From JBEKYD01 sp049509915 (GTDB lineage Bacteria; Acidobacteriota; Terriglobia; Bryobacterales; Bryobacteraceae), in contig JBEKZL010000372.1 of NCBI GenBank assembly GCA_049509915.1, forward strand, positions 1 to 13,631: a stretch of DNA of 13,631 nucleotides, in the 5' to 3' direction. The notes below the pieces were generated by a model. That model had not been told where the DNA came from, searched no databases, and worked only from the letters and a program-made list of their open reading frames with translations. Position numbers and translations under genes: made by a program. Positions 5,638-12,321 of the stretch are shown here, piece after piece (the stretch's first letter is position 1; every line of letters starts with the position of its first letter).

Positions 5638-7824
5638 GTTCAGTCGAGGAACAAGTAGCGGAGGTCAGCAACTGGTTCGCAAGCCCGCGCTTTGCAGGGA
5701 TTTTACGTCTGTACTCACCGCGTCAGGTGGTGGAACAGCGGGGAATGATCGAGGCCGACTACCATGTCGCTCGAATGGCCGCCGAGGCTTTCTACGCGCG
5801 CCTTCGGGAGCTGTTCACCGCGCGCAGGGCGATCACCACCTTTGGTCCGTACTCCCCGGGACAAGCCGTAGCGATCAAGCGAGTTGGCCAGCTATCCGCT
5901 GAGCCAGGTGCCCGACGAGGCAGCATCGATCGTGCGCGCCCTGCTCACCGCCGATAAGAACCAGTTCTTCCAACGCTCGCGTATGGCGCCGGAACGGCGC
6001 GCAGCAACTCCGGAAATCGACTATCGGCCATTCATCATCGCCGATGCCGATACGGGACACGGCGGGGATGCACACGTTCGGAACCTCATTCGCAGATTTG
6101 TCGAGGCCGGGGTGCCTGGGTACCATATCGAGGACCAGAAACCCGGAGTGAAGAAGTGCGGTCACCAGGGCGGCAAGGTCCTCGTGGCCGTGCACGAACA
6201 AATTCAGAGGTTGAACGCGGCGCGCTTCCAACTCGATGTCATGCGTGTGCCGGGTATCATCGTGGCTCGTACGGACGCTGAGGCGGCGAACCTTCTAGAT
6301 AGCGGTGCGGACGAACGCGATCAGCCATTCATTCTGGGGGCCACCAACGTCCGAGTCCCGAGCTACAAGGCTGCCTTTCTCGCCATCCTGAAGAGGTTCT
6401 TCGATTTGGGGATCGAAGAGATCAAAGGGCACATGATGTTCGCTGTGCCCCAGTCCGAGTTTGATTTCGCTATCGCATGGCTCGAAGAAACCGGCATGAT
6501 GGCGATCATCTCGGAAAAGGCCGCCGCACTCAAACAGAGCGGGAATTCGACAGTGGACGCCATGCTTGACAAGGTCATCACGAGGTTTCTGGATGCGTGG
6601 CAGGACGCGGCGGACCTCGAGACGTTCGGTCGGACGGTCGCTGATGCCATGGTGTTTCGCGCCAGCCAGGGCGAGTCCTTCGACATGCGCGTCGACGAAT
6701 GGCTGGCCTTCTCCAAGCGTGCTTCGTTGCATTCTGCCCGCGAAAAGGCGAAGTCGATGGGCATCAATGTAGTTTGGGATTGCGAACTCGCGAAGACACC
6801 CGAAGGTTACTACCAGGTGCAGGGGGGCCTCGACTATGCGATTGCCAAGTCCCTCGCCGCCGCGCCTTTCGCCGACCTGTTGTGGATGGAGACCTCAACA
6901 GCCAACCTCGAGGAGGCGAGGGCATTCGCAGAGGCGATTCACGCTGAGTTTCCGGACAAGATGCTAGCGTACAACCTGTCACCGTCTTTCAACTGGGACA
7001 CCACGGGCATGAGCGATGAGGAAATGAGGCGCTTTCCCGAGGAGTTGGGCAAGCTGGGTTCCGTCTTCAACTTCATTACTTACGGCGGGCACCAAATCGA
7101 TGGTTTGGCCGCTGAAGAGTTCGCGACGGCGCTGCGGCAAAACGGGATGTTGTCGTTGGCGCGCTTACAGCGAAAATTCAGGCTCCTGGAATCCCCCTAC
7201 CGGACGCCGCAGACGCTGGTCGGTGGCCCGCGGTTGGATGCAGCGCTGATGGCCGCTTCCGGTCGTACTGCCACAACGAAAGCGATGGGCAGAGGATCGA
7301 CGCAGCACCAACATCTTATACAGACCGAGCTGCCGCCGGGGCTTCTGGAGGAATGGCTCGATATCTGGGCGGACTCCAACAAGGTGCCTTTAGCTCTGCG
7401 CGTGCGGTTGCAGCCGGTCGCTTCGGGCTCGGAACTTCTGGAACTGAGCGTCTGGAGCGATTCGACGGACAAGCTGGTGAACGTCGTCTTCGCGGATATC
7501 CAGGACCGGCGCGGCCGCAAGATCCTGTCGATCCGCGATCAGAACAACTTCAATCCTGCGCTGCGCCAGAAACGTCTGATGACGCTGGCCCATCTCTTCT
7601 TGATTCACCGCTACAAGGTTGGGTGGGTGCATTACTTGAGCCCGAACGACGACAACCTTCGCCAGGCTCGGAGGATGGAGGACTTGGGAATCTTCAGCCA
7701 CGTGAACGCCGAAGCTGGGCTGATCATTGTCGCCGACGTCAACGGAGCGCGCACTAGCGAGTTACTCAATCCGAACCACATTGCCCTGCGGCGACTGATC
7801 GATAAAGGGCCAAGTGGTTCGTAA
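5634..7824 (+). pseudogene. aceA: Isocitrate lyase, long ICL2 type, frame broken by an internal deletion
   Basis: This enzyme splits isocitrate to glyoxylate and succinate in the glyoxylate shunt, and some members also split 2-methylisocitrate. Residues 1-83 (5634-5882) run from MSSVEEQ to FGPYSPGQAVAIKR. The rest lies in the next frame from SELASYPLSQVP (about 5881) to the TGA at 7822-7824. Numbered from the TTG at 5884, the second part has the metal-binding ADADTGHGG (53-61), the catalytic KKCGH (Cys92, codon 6157-6159) and NLSPSFNWD (364-372). From about residue 480 there is a C-terminal domain like that of mycobacterial ICL2, known to be an acetyl-CoA-responsive regulatory domain. With the lost codons restored, the length would be about 755 residues, close to M. 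tuberculosis AceA2 (about 766). Missing at the join is the segment that in the family reads roughly MGIEAIYLGGWATSAKGS and on to the next Pro-Asp. It includes the GGW that corresponds to the SGWQ substrate loop. As written, neither part could be active. No other damage is seen over 646 codons, so the break is recent or artefactual. Confidence 0.9.
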
Positions 7825-8163
7825 GGCTCGCATACGGACCACCCAATCGACGGCGGGCGCGTCACCTGGGAACGGGATGCCAATGAATCCTCAAGGCCAT
7901 CTCGTCGGCAAACTTCTGAATTGACCCGGTCCAGGCATGAACGGCGCCTATTTCCCTCGGGTGTTATCTCAAGATACGGATAGGCAGTGGCCCGAGGCCA
8001 CCAATCCAACGATCATACCGACGGTTACGCGCATTCCGCGCACGCAGGCTTGCCTCCCATGACAGCGGCGTTTCGCGTGATCTGATCCAAGCTGGGCACA
8101 TGACCTCACCTCTTTGTGGGCAAAAACAACCGCTGGCCGGGCCACTTGTGACATAATTCCTCC
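7825..8163. other. 339-nt spacer between aceA and the VOC gene
   Basis: No gene is supported; the short minus-strand frames here look random. A small hairpin (GTGGCC at 7987-7992, GGCCAC at 7996-8001, loop CGA) has no T-run and is at most a weak transcription or RNA-stability element. A CATAAT box near the end may serve the VOC gene. Confidence 0.5.
8152..8157 (+). promoter_or_regulatory. Candidate -10 box (CATAAT) for the VOC gene
   Basis: CATAAT matches TATAAT at five of six bases and ends 6 nt before the ATG at 8164. A transcript from it would start almost at the ATG, so the message may be leaderless, in keeping with the absence of a Shine-Dalgarno. No good -35 is visible. Confidence 0.3.
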
Positions 8164-8943
8164 ATGCCACACATCGACAAGCATCCGACGGGATCATTCA
8201 GTTGGCTCGAACTGGGCACCACCGACCAAGCCGCGGCCAAGAGTTTCTACGGCGCCTTGTTCGGGTGGGAAGCCAGTGATTTCCCTATGGGCCCGGAAGG
8301 CGTGTACACCATTTTTCAGATCGATGGCTGCGCGGCCGCGGCCGGTTATCAAATCGGTCCCCAGATGGCGGGAGTTCCTCCGCACTGGGCCCTTTACATC
8401 GCCGTCGATAGGGCCGACGAGATAGCCAAGCGCGCCGCCGAACTTGGCGGAACGGTACTGAAAGGCGCCTTCGACGTCGGCATCTTCGGCCGCATGGCCG
8501 TCATCCAGGACCCCACCGGAGCCGTATTCTGCATCTGGCAGGCCAAGACGAATACCGGAATTGGCATCGCCGGCGTCCCCGGCACGCTTTGCTGGGCCGA
8601 CCTGAACACGCCCGATCGCGACCGCGCCAGGATCTTCTACGAAGGCCTTTTCGGCTGGACGATGACCACGGGAAAAAGTAAAGACCCTTCCAGCTATCTG
8701 CACATCCTGAACGGCGAGACGGGAATCGGCGGGATTCTCCCCGAGGACTATCGCAACAAGAATGCCCCGCCCCACTGGCTACCCTATCTCCTCGTCGCCG
8801 ATTGCGACGCCTCCACGGCCAAGGCGAAAGAGCTGGGCGCAACCATCTATGTGCCGCCGGTGAGCATCGGCAATTCGCTGCGGTTTTCCGTGCTTGCCGA
8901 CCCGCAGGGCGCTGTCTTTGCCCTTACCACGGCGTTCCAGTAA
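8164..8943 (+). CDS. Two-domain VOC (glyoxalase/bleomycin-resistance fold) protein
   Basis: The 259-residue product has two vicinal-oxygen-chelate domains, about residues 10-125 and 138-258. Each opens with the family pattern: SWLELGTTDQAAAKSFYGALFGWE, shown here only in outline, and LCWADLNTPDRDRARIFYEGLFGW. Each ends near a DPTGAVFCIW / DPQGAVFAL strand. Length and duplication match the CFP30B-like group of M. tuberculosis (about 261 aa), whose enzymatic reaction is not settled; other VOC proteins are dioxygenases, lyases or drug-binding proteins. It is probably cytoplasmic, as no signal peptide or helix is present. It stands alone between a long spacer and a convergent gene. The fold is certain, the substrate unknown. 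Confidence 0.9.
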   Translation: MPHIDKHPTGSFSWLELGTTDQAAAKSFYGALFGWEASDFPMGPEGVYTIFQIDGCAAAAGYQIGPQMAGVPPHWALYIAVDRADEIAKRAAELGGTVLKGAFDVGIFGRMAVIQDPTGAVFCIWQAKTNTGIGIAGVPGTLCWADLNTPDRDRARIFYEGLFGWTMTTGKSKDPSSYLHILNGETGIGGILPEDYRNKNAPPHWLPYLLVADCDASTAKAKELGATIYVPPVSIGNSLRFSVLADPQGAVFALTTAFQ

Positions 8944-8948
8944 GCAGC

Positions 8949-9044
8949 TATCAGCCTTCAGCTTTCAGCTTTCAGCGGTCAGCTAACCCAACGCGCTTCG
9001 CCACAAACGGAGTTGTGAGAGCTGACGGCTGAATGCTGACCGCT
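8949..9044. repeat. Heptad-repeat inverted element, copy 1 (NNTCAGC units)
   Basis: The left arm has five exact 7-nt units of form NNTCAGC in tandem (8949-8983). The right arm has three units of the reverse complement GCTGANN (9021-9041) plus a partial GCT, separated by a 37-nt middle. The arms can pair into an imperfect hairpin. It fills the gap between two convergent genes, where it could act as a two-way terminator. The same unit builds the element at 10762-10821. Confidence 0.75.
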
Positions 9045-9051
9045 ACCTTTC

Positions 9052-9270
9052 CTACCTTGCTGTCAGCAGGCGCCGGTACTGCTCTTCCGCCTCCGGATCC
9101 GGGCCGTGAGAATGGTCCAGGTAGGCGCCGATCCAGCGGCGGGCGCGCGGCCACTCGTGGAGCTTCGAGAACATCTGGCCCAGCGCGCGGGCGCAGCGCG
9201 GATAGCCGGGCTCGTGCTCCAGATGTAGTTCGCACTCCGCTTCCAGGCTGGGAAAGATCCGCATGGAATC
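9052..9270 (-). other. Out-of-frame true C-terminal tail of the GT-C-like membrane protein
   Basis: This reading frame (DSMRIFPSLEAE at 9270, ending RRLLTAR and TAG at 9054-9052) looks like genuine protein. It has a helical, TPR-like stretch with CARALGQMFSKLHEWPRARR. The in-frame end of the upstream gene over the same bases is Arg/Ser/Ala-rich nonsense. It is best read as the natural end of the membrane protein gene, displaced by a one-base loss (or equivalent) near 9268-9275. No independent start or ribosome site supports a separate gene. Confidence 0.7.
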
Positions 9271-10757
9271 GAGCGCTCCTCATACACCAACTTCCACTGG
9301 GCCTCGGCCGGATCGGCCAAGCCCGGCGCCAGCAGGTACATCTGCCCAGTCGCGAATTCGAACCCTTTGAGGACGATGGTCTCGACCCCGTATTGGTCGA
9401 GCAGGGCGAAGGCATCCTTGCCGCCGGTGGCGTCGTGGTTGTAGAGAATGCGGGCGTAGTCGGCAAACAGACGGTCGCTCAGGGCCCGGCCGTCGATGAA
9501 CACTTTTTCCCGCGGACTGAGGCGCCACATCAGGTAGCCGCCGTCTTCATAGGTGTTGAACAGGCGCGAGCGGACGTCGTGCGCCAGCAGAAAATCGGCG
9601 GCGCCGGCCGGGTATTTCCATTCGGCCGCGCGCAGTTGAAACATGCGGCCTTGCGCCACGCCGATGGCCAGCGCCGCCACGCCGATGGCGGCCGCGGCGT
9701 AGCGCACGACGAGGCGCGGACGCAACTCCCACGGCAGGTAGCTCGCGATCGCGATGGGCGCGAACCAACCAATTAGAATGGTGTTGCGCACGGCGGTGAG
9801 CCCGGCGGCGGCGAAGGCCGCAAACAGGAGCCAATCCGCCACGCGCACCCTGCCACGCTGCCACGCCAGCACAGCCGCGCCTGCCACCAGCAGCGCCGAA
9901 AACGCGGTCGGCGGCCAAAGCTGCGGGTGCGCCCATTCGAGCAGCCGCGATTGCATGTCGCTGGACCGATACAAAAGCAGAATATCGAGCACGCGGAAGC
10001 CGTTGGGATTGATTCCGGAAACCAACACCGCCGCCGCACTCCCAAAGTAGACGCCCTTGTCGCCGGGCTGTGCCCGCCCGCGCCCGCGCAGCCACAGAGC
10101 CTCGGCCGCGTACGCGCCCACGGCAATCCAACCCAGGAAAAAGCCGCCATGGCAGTTGGCCCAGAGCAGGAACAGCGGCGCCAGCAGCCACACTCGCCGG
10201 CGTGATTCCAGAACGGCCACCGTCAGAGCCAAAAACAGAAACGTAGCCAGATACGGCCGGTCGTTGGTGAAATCCACACCCACGCTAGCCGCGCCCAGCC
10301 CCGCCGCCGAAGCCCAATAGAAATTGCCGCGCCGGCGCCAGACAATCCATCCCGCCGTGGCGCAGAACAACGTCAGCACCAACGCCCGCAGCAGCACCAC
10401 GCCGCCGAAGCCCGCGGCCCGCCAAATCAGGAAAATCGATACCTGTGCCAGCCATTCGTGAGTGAGATTGAAGTACCGCACCAGTTCCTCGCCCGCGTAT
10501 GCCGGCCGCGCCAGGGCGGTGGTGTAAGCGAAGGGGTCCGGAACCGGAAGCCGGTGCGTATGGGCAATCCATTCGCCGGTTTCGAGGTGCCACCAGAAAT
10601 CCGAATCGGAAAGTTCGCGCGAGAACAGGCCCAAACCGAGCAGCAGCGCCAGACCCAACAGCATGGGAGGGAACCATCGCGGCACTACCGCCGGACTGGC
10701 TTGGGAAGGTTGCCGCGCTTTCGCGTGGCGAGCTGCAGAGGGCACTGAACCCATCAT
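9063..10757 (-). CDS. Polytopic membrane protein, GT-C glycosyltransferase-like, with frameshifted end
   Basis: The open frame codes for 564 residues from ATG 10757; a second ATG follows directly at 10754. After a basic N-terminus come about ten hydrophobic helices, starting near residue 31 (MLLGLALLLGLGL). An early outside loop carries SDSDFWWHLETG and then FNLTHEWLAQ. Acidic residues in the first loop are typical of GT-C-fold transferases, which use lipid-linked sugars. Towards the end a soluble part has FNTYEDGGYLMWRLSP and KVFIDGRAL, a pattern common to a poorly described bacterial family. From about residue 495 (after YEERS) the frame is wrong: the sensible tail lies in another frame, 9270-9052, so the intact protein would end at 9052. 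No enzyme reaction can be assigned. The start codon lies within the outer edge of the heptad-repeat hairpin, whose GAGAG may serve as ribosome-binding site. Confidence 0.8.
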   Translation of the reverse strand: MMGSVPSAARHAKARQPSQASPAVVPRWFPPMLLGLALLLGLGLFSRELSDSDFWWHLETGEWIAHTHRLPVPDPFAYTTALARPAYAGEELVRYFNLTHEWLAQVSIFLIWRAAGFGGVVLLRALVLTLFCATAGWIVWRRRGNFYWASAAGLGAASVGVDFTNDRPYLATFLFLALTVAVLESRRRVWLLAPLFLLWANCHGGFFLGWIAVGAYAAEALWLRGRGRAQPGDKGVYFGSAAAVLVSGINPNGFRVLDILLLYRSSDMQSRLLEWAHPQLWPPTAFSALLVAGAAVLAWQRGRVRVADWLLFAAFAAAGLTAVRNTILIGWFAPIAIASYLPWELRPRLVVRYAAAAIGVAALAIGVAQGRMFQLRAAEWKYPAGAADFLLAHDVRSRLFNTYEDGGYLMWRLSPREKVFIDGRALSDRLFADYARILYNHDATGGKDAFALLDQYGVETIVLKGFEFATGQMYLLAPGLADPAEAQWKLVYEERSIPCGSFPAWKRSANYIWSTSPAIRAAPARWARCSRSSTSGRAPAAGSAPTWTILTARIRRRKSSTGAC

Positions 10758-10761
10758 AAGC

Positions 10762-10821
10762 TCTCAGCGATCAGCTCTCAGGCGCACCGGAGGGCTGAGG
10801 GCTGACCGCTGATCGCTGAGA
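10762..10821. repeat. Heptad-repeat inverted element, copy 2, with a perfect 13-bp stem
   Basis: Left arm: three NNTCAGC units (10762-10782, the last ending GG). Right arm: four GCTGANN units (10794-10821). CTCAGCGATCAGC (10763-10775) pairs perfectly with GCTGATCGCTGAG (10808-10820). It lies between the stop of the small membrane protein and the start of the GT-C-like gene, on the minus-strand transcription path. It may terminate or attenuate transcription there or protect the upstream mRNA end. Confidence 0.85.
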
Positions 10822-10832
10822 CTTCTGCACCT

Positions 10833-11144
10833 TCATTCCGCGACTCGCCGGCTGAATCGCCGCAAGCGGAAGATTTCCGCCAGGCCGATCGCCAGATTCA
10901 CCACGCCCAGAACGCTCACGGCGGTGCGGGTGTAGCTGTTGTCCCAATAGTCGGTCCAGGCAGGCAACAGGCCGGAGAAGTAGTTGCGATCCCAATAAGC
11001 GGTCCAAGGGAAAAACAGCAGGAACAGGCCGACCTCCAGACACAGAACCGAAAGCGCCACGGCGGTTGCTTTGTGATACCAGCGGTGGGCGTGCGCGCCG
11101 GACAATGCCGGAGGCTCGGGCGAGCCCTGTTGCATGGGCGTCAT
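10833..11144 (-). CDS. Small two-helix membrane protein (103 aa), unknown function
   Basis: The ATG at 11144 overlaps the rnhB TGA as ATGA, so it is likely co-translated with rnhB. Residues about 27-46 (ATAVALSVLCLEVGLFLLFF) and 74-94 (TAVSVLGVVNLAIGLAEIF) form two membrane helices. The loop between them holds two related patches, YWDRNYF (50-56) and YWDNSYT (66-72), which may be a short internal repeat. The basic end LRRFSRR suggests a cytoplasmic C-terminus, which with two helices puts the YWD loop outside. I do not recognise a named family. The heptad hairpin begins 12 nt after its stop. Confidence 0.75.
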   Translation of the reverse strand: MTPMQQGSPEPPALSGAHAHRWYHKATAVALSVLCLEVGLFLLFFPWTAYWDRNYFSGLLPAWTDYWDNSYTRTAVSVLGVVNLAIGLAEIFRLRRFSRRVAE

Positions 11145-11824
11145 GCGGCCCCCAAAGCGAACAGCTCCAGTTGCGCCGTCTCATCCACTTGAAATCGCGA
11201 ATGCCGCCGGACCGGCTCGTAGCTCAGCCGGTGCAGCGGCGTGGGACCGTGCTCTGCCAAGGCGCGCAAGTGTTCGGGAGTACCGTAGCCTTTGTTCGAC
11301 GCCAGACCGTATTCCGGGAACACCGCGTCCCAGCGGCGCATCAGCTCGTCGCGATGCACCTTGGCCAGGATGGAAGCGGCCGCAATCGCGTGGCATCGCG
11401 CGTCACCGTGAATGAGAGCCTGCTGCGGCACTCTCACATCTAGGGTGACGGCATCGGCCAGCACATAATCCGGCGGAGGACGAAGAGCCTCGACAGCGTG
11501 GCGCATGGCCAGCCGCGACGCCTGGTATATGTTGAGGGCGTCGATGGTCGCGGCATCCACCGCCGCCACGGCCCAGGCCACGGCGCGCTCGCGCACACGC
11601 ACAGCCAGCACTTCGCGCCGCACCGGCTCGAGCTGCTTGCTGTCGTTTAAGCCCCGCACCGGGCGGTCCGCGGCTAGAATCACCGCCGCGGCCACTACCG
11701 GCCCGAACAGGCAGCCCCGGCCCACTTCATCGGTGCCCGCCACGGCGTGGAAACCACGCCCGCGCAACGCCCGTTCGAGCGTCGCCTCGCACCGCAATGA
11801 ACCGGCCGCCTTGTCGGGGCGCAT
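11141..11824 (-). CDS. rnhB: Ribonuclease HII
   Basis: RNase HII cuts the RNA strand of RNA/DNA hybrids and removes single ribonucleotides from DNA. The 227-residue product carries the family signatures: AGTDEVGRGCLFGPVVAAAV (residues 29-48, Asp32 and Glu33 catalytic), GLNDSKQL (58-65), LADAV (Asp124), GDARCHAIAAASILAKVHRD (140-159, Asp141) and SNKGYGTPEHL (176-186). All four metal-binding acidic positions are present and the frame is intact. It starts 15 nt after the rplS stop with no clear Shine-Dalgarno, so coupling from rplS is likely. The rplS-rnhB order is common in bacteria. The downstream gene overlaps its stop codon. Confidence 0.96.
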   Translation of the reverse strand: MRPDKAAGSLRCEATLERALRGRGFHAVAGTDEVGRGCLFGPVVAAAVILAADRPVRGLNDSKQLEPVRREVLAVRVRERAVAWAVAAVDAATIDALNIYQASRLAMRHAVEALRPPPDYVLADAVTLDVRVPQQALIHGDARCHAIAAASILAKVHRDELMRRWDAVFPEYGLASNKGYGTPEHLRALAEHGPTPLHRLSYEPVRRHSRFQVDETAQLELFALGAA

Positions 11825-11839
11825 TGAAGGCTCGCCGGG

Positions 11840-12117
11840 CTATTCGCGTTCGCGCAGCCGCGCCGCCTTGCCCTTGAGGCCGCGCAGATAATAGAGCTTG
11901 GCGCGCCGGACGCGGCCCGTGCGCACCACGTCGATGTGATCGATCACCCGTGCATGCAGCGGTTCCGGGCAATGACAGTACCTTCGAAAGCCTGTATTCG
12001 CTCTTTATCGCCTTCTTTGATCTTCACGTGCACGCGGATGGTATCGCCGGGACGAAACTGCGGGATATCGGTCCGCTGATTCTTCTGAATGAATTTGGTC
12101 AACAGCGCGTTCTGCAT
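11840..12117 (-). pseudogene. rplS: Ribosomal protein L19, frame broken by an internal deletion
   Basis: L19 sits at the 30S-50S interface. The gene opens at ATG 12117 (MQNALLTKFIQKNQRTDIP...), runs in frame through FRPGDTIRVHVKIKEGDKER and FEGTVIAR, then reads into a TGA at 11946-11944. The expected C-terminus lies in another frame from PLHARVIDHIDVV (about 11962) to KLYYLRGLKGKAARLRERE and TAG at 11842-11840. Between them the family segment running from GGGINETFTVRKVSYG through VERIF is absent. In-frame pieces of 51 and 40 residues plus about 24 missing codons give about 115, the normal L19 length, so roughly 70 nt are lost. L19 is needed for growth, and rnhB follows in normal position, so I suspect a sequence artefact and not a dead gene. 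Identity is certain; integrity in the organism is the open question. Confidence 0.93.
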
Positions 12118-12124
12118 CGAAATT

Positions 12125-12129
12125 TCCTT
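12125..12129 (-). promoter_or_regulatory. Ribosome-binding site of rplS
   Basis: AAGGA on the minus strand lies 7 nt before the rplS ATG. It is the clearest Shine-Dalgarno of the minus-strand block and fixes the start. TAAGAT at 12143-12138 is a possible but weak -10 just upstream. Confidence 0.65.
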
Positions 12130-12143
12130 AATCTTCTATCTTA

Positions 12144-12321
12144 AACGAAATGGCTGCTTAAAGTTGGGATGGATGCAGGGGTGGCTGGTAACGGACATCC
12201 TACCGCCACGGTTGCCGGGAGCTAAACCACGAAATTGCCGGATCCGCTAAAGCACCCGGCATTGGGTCGGATAGAATGGTGAGTCATACCGGGAACTCCA
12301 ATTAACCCACCATCCAAGCCA
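12144..12321. other. Divergent intergenic region between rplS and the MFS gene
   Basis: This 178-nt gap must hold promoters in both directions. Visible candidates are TAGAAT at 12272-12277 for the MFS gene, and a 7-bp direct repeat TTGCCGG at 12212-12218 and 12235-12241 that could be a regulator site. Neither has a good -35 partner. The usual trmD/rimM/rpsP genes are not upstream of rplS here. Confidence 0.35.

Noticed and set aside
7969..8184. 71-codon minus-strand frame in the aceA-VOC spacer
   Set aside because: Random-looking composition, no ribosome site, and it overlaps the VOC start.
9033..9776. 247-codon plus-strand open frame
   Set aside because: Antisense to the GT-C-like membrane protein; it begins inside the heptad repeat and has no motif.
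8949..10821. CRISPR-like array
   Set aside because: Units are only 7 nt with no spacers and occur as inverted arms, not as direct repeats with unique spacers.
11940..11970. Programmed frameshifting or translational bypass in rplS (and likewise in aceA)
   Set aside because: Conserved residues are absent from the DNA, so no ribosomal frameshift could restore a normal protein.
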